NCBI GenBank assembly: GCA_032718475.1
Contig: JAUCBJ010008098.1
Coordinates: 1 to 49,219, forward strand
DNA from: Nemertoderma westbladi
Lineage: Eukaryota; Xenacoelomorpha; Nemertodermatida; Nemertodermatidae
Length of the DNA: 49,219 nt
Direction of reading: 5' to 3'
Positions 39,741 through 48,087 of the stretch are shown piece by piece. The notes below the pieces were generated by a model. The model saw only the letters and a program-made list of their open reading frames with translations. It searched no databases and was not told the DNA's origin. A program made the translations under genes and the position numbers. Position 1 is the first letter of the stretch; the number at the start of each line of letters is the position of its first letter.

Positions 39741-40034
39741 ACAATATTGCATACATGTAGGTTGTGCTTTATATAGTTTATTTACCGTACACTATGTGTT
39801 ACTGCATTACGTATGTTGGTACCGGTACTGTTGTAGGCCTATTATTATATTATCATACAATCACATCTCAATTTTATAGGTATTTACAGAGTTATATCAT
39901 ATAGTAGTATTACTGTTTTAGGATTATTGACAATGTTGGCCCTTAGCCATTGAAATATATTTTGTTACTTTTATAATTATATGCAATCAATATTTTAATA
40001 TAATATAATAATCAACGAAACGAACAAGTTACAC
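38931..40034 (+). mobile_element. Penelope-like fragment arranged as a 1.1-kb palindrome
   Basis: Left arm 38931-39392 is the reverse complement of right arm 39555-40034 with few differences; the unpaired loop is 39393-39554. The arm-length difference is mostly a C/G run (about 12 C at 39228-39239; about 28 G at 39707-39734). The loop plus right arm encode the end of a GIY-YIG endonuclease. A 5'-truncated Penelope-like element with an inverted copy of its 3' part explains this, as Penelope-like elements often insert with inverted partial repeats. Confidence 0.8.
39393..39688 (+). pseudogene. C-terminal part of a Penelope GIY-YIG endonuclease
   Basis: Reads RLEQHESDIRHRRPKASELS, then HHIETGHIPAWD, ILESLYIKSLGPRAINKRLS and a stop at 39688. 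This order (RLxxH, AxHxxxTGHxxxW, ExxYIK, NK) is that of the GIY-YIG domain at the C terminus of Penelope-like RTs. The GIY and YIG segments and the whole RT are missing, so it is a fragment. The frame extends upstream into the left arm (39275) by chance. Confidence 0.75.
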
Positions 40035-40491
40035 ATTTTCATCATCGTCCAGAATATTTCGATTACATTACTGCTGTGTATTGTACGATATGACAGTATT
40101 TTACAAAGATTAAAGCTGTAAAGAGGCCTGACCTCTATCCTAGAACCTAGAGGAAGAGTCCACCAATTGTATGATAATCTTAAGTACATTCCTGCATTCT
40201 TTCATTACTACGTCAGTCACTGCAAACAATCACTCATAGCGTCATAGGTAAGTGTGTTAGAGTCTGAGAGTACATGTAGAGCTACCGGCATACTGCTAAT
40301 ATTTAAATGTAAACTACTAAGTTACATTGATCGCTTGTTGATTTAGTGCATTTATTACTGGCCAAGATTAGCAAGTAAATCACACAACAACCAATCAAAC
40401 AGAACATCCCCTAACAACTGAAAAGCATTTATAAAACAGGCAATATCATTGGATGTTCACAAAATGATCGCTTGGGTTTTTACTCTCATGT

Positions 40492-40500
40492 GCATACAGT
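40492..40500. repeat. 9-bp target-site duplication GCATACAGT (right)
   Basis: Exact partner of 38542-38550. Confidence 0.93.
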
Positions 40501-40805
40501 TAGTAACTAAAACATAACAATGTGCAAATTCTCGTTTTAAACTTCCCGCTAAAATACATTCCAACCTGTAATAACTTATTAGCCAATACAATGATTTCAG
40601 TGCAACAAGCCGGAAATTTTGTTAATTTTTGTCATTTTTTTCAAATAATTTTCAGGATGCGTGTCTATATAATGAGCCATAACTCGAAAACTAGACAAGC
40701 TAGAAATAAACTGTTTACAGATTTGAAATCTCCATAAAATTTGCTACAAGAAACGGGTATAAAATTTTTTTTATATTTTTTGACCCCAATTATTATACCC
40801 CCCCC

Positions 40806-42293
40806 TTAACTGATATTGTGAATGAATCAATTGAAACATCCACCTTCCCAGAAATCTACAAACTCGCTAAAGTGGCAGCTGCCTTCAAGAAAGGGCGTAA
40901 TCTAGAACGTGGAAACTATAGACCTTTATCTCTTCTCCCGATACTATCAAAGGTTGTAGAGCGTGCGGTCTATAATCAGGTTAAGATGTACTCAATTGAA
41001 TCTGGCATCCTTAACAAATATCAATCAGCCTTCCGCGATGGGTATTCAACAGAGACAGCGCTGCTATTGGTTGACAACTACATACGAGTAGCGATGGAAC
41101 AGGGTAAAATGACAGGAATGATATTAATTGACTTTAAAAAAGCATTTGATACGGTGAATCATGACATTCTAGTTCAAAAGCTACAAGCTATAGGTGCAAC
41201 TAAGAAGACACAGGAATGGTTCAGATCATATTTGACCAACAGGAGACAATATGTTGTTGTAAATGGTTCTAAGTCTGAGGTAAAACCAATCGACAATGGT
41301 GTACCGCAAGGTTCGATTCTAGGTGTCTGGTTGTACCTAGTTAATAGTAATGATTTTGACCAGGTCCTAGAGCAGGTATCGCAAGTACAAATGATAACTG
41401 ATGGAAAAGAAGATATACTGCCACCAAAGTTCGCTGATGATGTTGGCCTGCTTAAGTGTGATCAAAATCTTGAGGTAATTCAAAAATCCCTGCAAAATAC
41501 TATGGATAGAGTAATCGAGTGGTGCATACAGAACCGTCTAACTATCAATCTTGACAAAACTGAAAGTATCTTGCTTGGTACAACACAACGACTACCTGAT
41601 TCCACGCTGCAGATAACGTGTATGGGAACTGATATTAAACCGAAGAAATGCGTAACTTATCTTGGTTCAATGATTAATTCGACACTATCGGGTGTTGAAA
41701 TGGCTACAAAAACCCTGAAGAAAGGTAACGCACGTCTTAAATACCTACACCGAAATGGGGCTTTATTATCCAGGGAACTCCGGAGAATGCTATGTAACTG
41801 TCTTATACAGCCGCACCTAGATTACACGTCATCAACATGGTTTATCTCTGCCCCAAAAAAACTCTGTGACCAATTAGAAGCGCTGCAGCGAAAGTGCATT
41901 CGTTACTGCCTAGGAATGGGTCCACGATCCCACATCAACTCCTCCCACTTCAATGCCATAAACTGGCTGCCAATACGGCTGCGAGTGCAGTCAGTAATTC
42001 TGTCGCACATGTACCGTATTTCCCACGGTACGTCACCTCCATATCTATGCGAACTGGTAGAGTTTCACGAAGGTCGACCTGGGATGCGTAGACCCTCAAA
42101 CCGCGCACTTCTACCTCATAAATGCACGGTACATGGACAAATGGCGCTAAGCTATGAAGGGCCTAGACTGTGGAATAAACTGCCGGAGTCTGTAACCACT
42201 GCTGAATCCATTGTTTCCTTTAAGCACAAACTGAAAGAGCATTATTTGACGCAGCTAGAGAGCTCTGACCAATCAGCATTTCAATATTTTTAA
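40806..42293 (+). CDS. LINE ORF2, reverse transcriptase and C-terminal domain (third part)
   Basis: 491 aa open frame; coding resumes at LTDIVNES directly after a C run. RT motifs in order: FKKGRNLERGNYRPLSLLP, NKYQSAFRDGYSTETALL, LIDFKKAFDTVNHDIL (first Asp), NGVPQGSILG, FADDVGLL (catalytic Asp pair), NLDKTE and YLGSMI. The C-terminal region (LIQPHLDYTSSTW, INWLPIRLRVQ, ALSYEGPRLWNKLP) is typical of CR1/L2-group elements. No stop or frameshift. It cannot be expressed as a whole because the endonuclease part lies 6 kb upstream behind two insertions. Confidence 0.88.
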   Translation, partial: LTDIVNESIETSTFPEIYKLAKVAAAFKKGRNLERGNYRPLSLLPILSKVVERAVYNQVKMYSIESGILNKYQSAFRDGYSTETALLLVDNYIRVAMEQGKMTGMILIDFKKAFDTVNHDILVQKLQAIGATKKTQEWFRSYLTNRRQYVVVNGSKSEVKPIDNGVPQGSILGVWLYLVNSNDFDQVLEQVSQVQMITDGKEDILPPKFADDVGLLKCDQNLEVIQKSLQNTMDRVIEWCIQNRLTINLDKTESILLGTTQRLPDSTLQITCMGTDIKPKKCVTYLGSMINSTLSGVEMATKTLKKGNARLKYLHRNGALLSRELRRMLCNCLIQPHLDYTSSTWFISAPKKLCDQLEALQRKCIRYCLGMGPRSHINSSHFNAINWLPIRLRVQSVILSHMYRISHGTSPPYLCELVEFHEGRPGMRRPSNRALLPHKCTVHGQMALSYEGPRLWNKLPESVTTAESIVSFKHKLKEHYLTQLESSDQSAFQYF

Positions 42294-43139
42294 CTTTTTA
42301 ACTTACGTACAGTACTTGAATGGACCTCCATGGAAACGAGGCACTGGCCTCATGGAGCTATCCAATACGCCTTTATTTATTTTAATTATTAATTACTCAA
42401 TAATAATAATAAACTTACGTCAAAACATGAATAGACACAAGATAGTCAGATTATTGTTTTCAATTTTTATTTGTTTACTAGTATTTGTAAATACTTATTT
42501 TTTCTTTTTTTTAGTTGACTTAAATTAATAACTTTTATGACTCTGAAGGTTTTAGTAATATATGCTGAATGTGACAGTAGCCGAATAATATCTGTATAAA
42601 CTTCCCAAATTTAATATGTAGGGAAATCCCCTATTTTCTGTTCTCGGTGCAATAATTTTAATGATTTCTTAAGTAAGTTTTAATATGTATTTTGCAGTCC
42701 TTGATGCCATTAATTTTTCTAGAGAGCTCTGAGCAATCAGCACCTCAATATTTTAATATTTTAACTTTTTAACTTACTTATTTTTAACTACTAATTACTG
42801 AATACTGAAATAAACGTACGTTAAAATATGATTAGACACAAGTCAGATTACCGCTTCAAATCTTATTTGTTTAATAGTATTTGAAATATTTTTATTCTTT
42901 ACTTCACTTAAATTAATAACTGTTATGATTTTAAAGATTTTATGACCGAATAATATCAGTATAAACTTAACAAATCTAATATGTATTTTTATGCTCTTGG
43001 TGCAATAATTTTTTACAATTTTAAAGACATGGATATGGATATTACTGTCTGTCCAATTATGTAAAGTATTACCGGTAATATGTATTCTGTTATTACGTAA
43101 TTTGTATCTATACAGTACTCTATATTTATGGCGTAAAAA
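42294..43139 (+). repeat. LINE 3' UTR with a 465-bp tandem duplication
   Basis: The stretch starting CTAGAGAGCTCTGA at 42254 (the last codons of ORF2) is repeated from 42719. Shared landmarks in both copies: AATCAGCA, AACTTTTTAACTTAC, TTAAATTAATAACT, CCGAATAATATC and GGTGCAATAATTTT. The second copy is more diverged and leads into the tail. Confidence 0.85.
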
Positions 43140-43159
43140 CAATCAATCAATCAATCAAA
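43140..43159 (+). repeat. (AATC)n tail marking the LINE 3' end
   Basis: CAATCAATCAATCAATCAAA closes the LINE, the short-repeat tail expected of CR1-group and related LINEs. Confidence 0.75.
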
Positions 43160-43325
43160 CATGCAGCAATAATGTGGCCTTGGGAAGTGTGGTAGGCCTA
43201 TTTCACCGTGGAGTCTTGCAATTGCCTGATTGATGTCTGAATTGCGATATCGCGACTATTCAGTCATATCATGTACCGGTACGGTACCTTAATCTTATTA
43301 AATATATGTTTTACAGTACGGTACC
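43160..43325. other. Short spacer between LINE tail and element 3
   Basis: No gene. Contains TAGGCCTA and several TACGGTACC/TACCGGTAC words; ends GTACC directly before the LTR, so the target duplication of element 3 would be GTACC if intact. Confidence 0.5.
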
Positions 43326-44548
43326 TGTAAAAGCTTTTGCTGAATTGTCCGGTTATTTTTCCTTATTTTTCCCGTAAAATACTCTGTAGTTGGTTTACCA
43401 GGCATATAAAGGCCGTGTCCTTGCTGTACTGGTGTTTTAGCGGACATAAAAGCTATTTCTTCTGTATTTGTACTTTAGAGGACATAATCCGTAATTCCGT
43501 GACGTAAAAGCTCGATACTCTTGAAAACAGTGTCGCTACCATGACGACGGCTAGCAGCTGATATTGCCACGTCGACGTTTCTTTGTTTCTTTGTTCTCTC
43601 GTTGTTCAGGTTGACCAATCAGAGCGTTTGTTGTCTCTGTGTTGGAGGTGTATACAGAAACTCAGTAGTTCAGTGTTATGTTTTGCCCAGAGCCTAAGAA
43701 CCGGCTTTTGGCACCTCCGTGTTTTCAGTTTTTAGTCCTACACTAGTAGGCTTAATTATAAGGACATATATCCGTTATCTGCATATTACACTGATGTCTG
43801 ATGTTTGATGTCTGCATACTGCATACTGCAGTACTGCATACACTGCATACTGTGTAACACTGTGCATACTTTTATATTGTTATACTGCTATTTACTGTCA
43901 GTTCTTCATAATATGGTTGATGAATTATTATATTTGGAATAACGACAAATAACCCCGAAAACCCAATATTCTTGATATACCGAAGGTAAGAGAGAAAGGT
44001 TACAGATAAATGATTGCGACCTATGTTGAGTGGTTTGAAGTGAATCTAATGTTATTTGATAGACCCTACATGATTCGGTCCGTGTTCCTTTTATATGTGA
44101 CTAAAATCAGTGAAGATCGGCAGATCAGTGTGCAGTATTGTGCAGCATTGTGTATGAGTGAGACTGATAACGAAGCATTTCCTAAAGAATGCGCCATATA
44201 TGTGAATTGTAACTAAGCCATATCGTTGTGAGTAGTTTAAGTCATAACTCTGTTTGTATAGATAGAGCGCCACGTCTTAAAGGAACTGTTAATATTTCCC
44301 GAAGGTGAATAATATTGTCAGAGATTATATAATACTGTCAGTCGAATAATACATTAGGCTTACATAGCAATAAAATTAAGCCGTCGAACCCAATCTCCCG
44401 GGTATATCCAGCGGGTGAATGATCGCGCACAGATTGGTTTCGACTAGTGTAGTGAATTAAATACTTGTCATAGACTAAAGGTGATTTATTATCTAGAAGA
44501 CATCCTAATTTGGCGGGTTAAACTGCCAAAGGTCTGAAAGCGCGAACA
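43326..44548 (+). repeat. 5' LTR of element 3
   Basis: 1223 bp from TGTAAAAGCTTTTGC to CGCGAACA, obeying TG...CA. Homologous to 6425-7590 in reverse orientation, with a roughly 45-bp insertion near 43398-43425. CCAAT box at 43615-43619 and AATAAA at 44369-44374, the likely poly(A) signal of the R region. Confidence 0.85.
43615..43619 (+). promoter_or_regulatory. CCAAT box in element 3 LTR
   Basis: Context TTGACCAATCAGAGCG, conserved with both element 1 LTRs despite general divergence. Confidence 0.5.
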
Positions 44549-46725
44549 ATAACGGATATAGCTTCTTTATTGCAGTAAGCAATAAAGTTGAAAGTACCGG
44601 TCAACCGGTAAACCTGAACGGTACATCTGTAGGTCAGTAGGCCCAACTGTCCTAACCGGTACTTCCGTATAAGTACATTAGTATTATTCGACTTGATTGT
44701 TGTATACCGGTAGGCTGTTTAAGAGATTAGGGACTGTACACCCCTTGTTTCTTTTGGAGCTTACTTATTTCTGTCAGTTTTATTTATTTGTAGGCCAGTA
44801 TTGAACAGAAGGCGTGTAAGCCTGATCAGATTGTACAGACGATTTGTAGGCTGAGCTGTTGTCTGATTGCTGTTAAGTCCGAACGAATTGCAGTGTGTGT
44901 AGATCACCTGTCCGATTAAGTACGGTTAGGAAGTAGGGGCAGCGAACGCTGTAAGGTAAACCCCCAACTAAAGAATAAGTCGCACTACTGGGTTAGAGCG
45001 CATACTCCCTAATCATTTCGGAGTCTGCATGTCCTGTAGTTTATTTAGGCTTGAGAGTAGTCTGCCATCGTTTAGTCTGTACTTTGTTTGTGTAAGTCTG
45101 TACGGGTAGCGTATAATTTTATTTAGATAATTTGTAGGCTGGATAGTTGTCCGGCTGTTATTAGGTCTGAACGGATTGCAGTGTGTGTAGATCATTTGTC
45201 TGATTAAGTACGGTTAGGAAGTAGGGGCAGCGAACGCTGTAAGGTAAACCCCCAACTAAAGAATAAGTCGCACTACTGGGTTAGAGCGCATACTCCCTAA
45301 TCATTTCGGAGTCTGCATATACCGTAGTTTGTTTAGGCTTGATAGTAGTCTGTCAGTGTTCGGTCTGTATTTTGTTTGAGTAGTTTGTATGCGTAGCGTA
45401 ATATTTATTATTCAGAGTTTATGCGATTATCCGCAACATTCATTCCCCAAGTTTGTTCCTACAGTAATTGTGTTTGTTATACATACCGCTATAGTTAAAT
45501 TAACCCCGGTACTACACGGGCTGCTCGGCGTAGGTAAAGACTGGTGATTTTGTGCATCGGTCACTCCAGCAGATGCCGTGGTTCTTTTAGCTGTTCAAGT
45601 ATATTTAACTACTGATTATCTGTTGTACAAGTACTCGTACCTAATTAGGGTTTAGTGTACAGTACTTTCCGAAGTAATTAGTGTAGGCATTATATTTGTG
45701 TTGTAAAGTGGTTGATAGGCACGTTCGATTAGCTCTATTAACTTCTAGGTAGGAACACTCCGTGATACATAACGTAGAACCTATAACGATACGGCTATAG
45801 GTCGTCAGGCGGTGGTATTTTCCTATCTGGACAACGCAGTGTATTTACTACTACTTATTATTTCAAATACCGCAGTACCCTGTCCGTTGTAATAACCAGA
45901 TTTCTAACCCTTTGTTAGGCTGGTTTGTAGACTTCTTGTAAAATTACCCTAAAAATTCGTATTTTGTGTTTTTTGTAAATTTTTGTGTTTATTTAGAGAT
46001 CGTAATCTCAACCCGAATTGTACGTAATTTGTAGTATTAAGTAACTTAGGTAAATTAGAATTATTTGTTTTAGTGTCCTATAAGTAACACTTCACTGAAA
46101 GCGCACCGCTCTGTGTAGTGATTACTCCCCAGAAATAATAACATTTATTTCAAACATTGACTAAACCCATTAAAACGGGTATATATATATATATTATAAA
46201 TCAAATCTAACGATTTATAAATAGTAGGCCTACCATATAACCATTAGGTCTCAATATCAGTTGGACTACTGTTCAAATAACGGTAATAAAGTAAGTAAAG
46301 TAACAAAGTAACCCTAAAGTTCAGAAATTCAATTATTTAAAATAATTGATATACCGGTATTTACGATAGGCCTATTATCTTTATTTCTGTAAATTTAGGC
46401 TGAAATTATACCGGTAGTTGTAATTAATTCTAGTCCAGAATTATATATACTACAAATTGTAAGCTGTATACCGGTATTCCCGATAGGCCTATTATATATT
46501 TATATATATTTGTGCTAAAATTATACCGGTATTCTGAGATAAACCTAGTCTGTAATAATACTTATATATACTATAAGCATACCGGTATTCTAATATATTA
46601 TATATATATCACGCTACACTGAGTAGCAGTATCGGTAATTAATTACTAGGCTAGCAGTTAATACTGAATTACTAGACTTGCTTAGACTGTAATATAGCAG
46701 TAGGCATTCAACTGTACAAACAAAA
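44549..46725 (+). other. 5' leader of element 3, with a 288-bp duplication
   Basis: Noncoding. A block containing TACGGTTAGGAAGTAGGGGC, identical for about 110 bp, occurs at 44921 and 45209 (288-bp period; diverged ends cover about 44815-45390). Element 1 has only one copy at the equivalent place (about 24830-24950). ACCGGTAT-rich sequence at 46350-46580 corresponds to the 123-bp array of element 1 before its expansion. Confidence 0.7.
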
Positions 46726-48087
46726 ATGTCTGACACAAAACGGGCACTGTCAGATAGTCTTTTGGAAGGTGTTAGAATCAGCCTTAGACTTGGACAGGGT
46801 CTTGAAGGGAAGATGGCAGAGGCAATGGCAACAGCAGAAGCGAAAAGAAAGGCGGCAGAGGCAATGGCAACAGTAGAAGCGGAAAGAAAGATAGAGACAC
46901 CTGTACTCCCAGAACCTGCCTATAAATTCCCTTTGTACAGTACTAAACTACCTGTGCCCAGTAGGACTGTTCCCGAGTCCGAACCCATCCTGGACGCCGA
47001 GCGAGATATTAAGAATTTATCGCCCGTCGTCTCTCGCTCGCCCGCTACAACGTTGGCGACTCCCGCTTCGGCGGTTGAGTGGGTAGCTGAGGGACGACGG
47101 GAGATGGGTCTCCTGCTCGAGCAGCTGAGGGAACACTGTTTGTGCTCCTCTCAGCAGGTCCGGGAAATGGAAGAGACTGTTCAGCAGCTCAAGGGAACAG
47201 TAAGGGAAAGTAGGTTAGAGTTGCAAAAGGTGCAGCAAAGTATCGCGTTAGAATGCGATAAATTAGTGAACATACAAAGGGGTATAATACCACCCCCTGT
47301 AACAATGTGTCAACCCGTTAGGTCTGAAGTATTTCATGCGCAAGGTGTGGAGCCTACACGCATCTATACTGCTAGTGAAGTAGAAACTCCTATAGTAAAC
47401 CCTATTCAGGGTAATTATAAACCTGTTGATAATAATATTCCATATAGACCTGATCATAATCCGAGAAATTTATATACCGATAATTCTATATTCAATAATA
47501 CGATGGCTCAAGAAAGTTTTACGCGTCAAATGGCTAGAACCAAAGCCCGGCAAGCGGTAAAGGTGGGAGAGATCATCAAGTTCAATGGAGATGAGATGAA
47601 ATGGTTACCTTTTAATGAATATTACAAAGATAACATACAGAACTCTGTACTATCTAACGGAGAGAAACTTAGATTCCTCATCGAATGTTTGGAAGGACCT
47701 CCCAAGTCAATGGCGTTAAAATTTATTGGACATCCAGATGGATTAAGACAAGTTTGGGATACACTAAACATCAGGTATGGTAATAAGACTAACATAGCTA
47801 GGTATTTATATGCGAAATTAATGGCGCCCCGAAAGTTTCTTAGCAGCGGGATTATAGAGTTTTCCGATGAGATTCAGGAGATCTGTAGACAACTAGATTG
47901 GTTAGGTAAGTCTCATGAATACCAGAATTCTATGGTTGTAGGAGCCTTAGCATCTACTTTGCCCAAGGGTGGAGTAGGTACACGCTGGGACAAGAAGGTG
48001 TTATATATGATGGAACAACAACAACGAGACCCTACCATGGCTGATCTCATGTCATTCTTGGATAGCGAGGTGAAATTACAGCCATAA
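46726..48087 (+). CDS. Gag of element 3, internally deleted
   Basis: 453 aa. Starts MSDTKRALSDSLLE like the first gag piece of element 1, then a short repeat (AEAMATAEAKRKAAEAMAT), then joins IETPVLPEP of the second gag piece. About 430 residues including the unassigned helical N-terminal domain are missing, so the two regions are fused in one frame. The DUF1759-type core is intact (KFNGDEMKWLPFNEYYK, LSNGEKLRFLIECLEG, VWDTLNIRYGN). The stop at 48085-48087 comes from a one-base deletion relative to element 1; coding goes on in the next frame. Confidence 0.82.
   Translation: MSDTKRALSDSLLEGVRISLRLGQGLEGKMAEAMATAEAKRKAAEAMATVEAERKIETPVLPEPAYKFPLYSTKLPVPSRTVPESEPILDAERDIKNLSPVVSRSPATTLATPASAVEWVAEGRREMGLLLEQLREHCLCSSQQVREMEETVQQLKGTVRESRLELQKVQQSIALECDKLVNIQRGIIPPPVTMCQPVRSEVFHAQGVEPTRIYTASEVETPIVNPIQGNYKPVDNNIPYRPDHNPRNLYTDNSIFNNTMAQESFTRQMARTKARQAVKVGEIIKFNGDEMKWLPFNEYYKDNIQNSVLSNGEKLRFLIECLEGPPKSMALKFIGHPDGLRQVWDTLNIRYGNKTNIARYLYAKLMAPRKFLSSGIIEFSDEIQEICRQLDWLGKSHEYQNSMVVGALASTLPKGGVGTRWDKKVLYMMEQQQRDPTMADLMSFLDSEVKLQP

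Larger units (their letters stand above)
38551..40491. mobile_element. Long-TIR nonautonomous (MULE-like) element with perfect 9-bp duplication
   Basis: Terminal inverted repeats of about 160 bp start ACATGAGAGTAAAAACCCAA at 38551 and mirror from 40491. They are near-identical for the first 70 bp and a few percent diverged after. GCATACAGT lies at 38542-38550 and 40492-40500 as an exact 9-bp target duplication, the length expected for Mutator-like elements. No transposase of its own. The interior holds a Penelope-derived palindrome. Confidence 0.9.
36607..40805 (-). mobile_element. Mutator-like DNA transposon inserted in the LINE RT
   Basis: Bounded by the two ends of the interrupted RT reading frame (GTGGGGCC before, TTAACTGAT after). 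Contains an intact transposase on the minus strand, and itself contains a long-TIR element at 38551-40491. The ends look alike in outline: G/C run, then GGGGYCAAA, then A/T tract with TTTTATACC or TTTTGAC. I cannot define precise TIRs or a duplication, so boundaries are set by the LINE frame. Confidence 0.7.
28162..43159 (+). mobile_element. CR1-like LINE, split by at least three insertions
   Basis: Plus-strand parts, in order: ORF1 (28189-29244); ORF2 endonuclease and linker (32979-34443); a short RT start (36483-36606); RT and C-terminal domain (40806-42293); 3' UTR with internal duplication; (AATC)n tail ending at 43159. The interruptions are an RTE-like LINE plus minisatellite, a TA-flanked element and a Mutator-like transposon. 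Linking ORF1 to ORF2 is inference from order, orientation and type. Linking the ORF2 parts is strong because the frame rejoins exactly across the TA element. Confidence 0.8.

Noticed and set aside
39259-39756. Minus-strand 165-aa protein over the palindrome
   Set aside because: The arms encode the same tail in both orientations; only the plus-strand loop continues the GIY-YIG domain. The minus frame is its mirror.
44921-45020. tRNA-like sequence (GGGTTAGAGCGCATACT...) in the leader of element 3
   Set aside because: I could not fold a cloverleaf with proper D and T arms; treated as a leader repeat.
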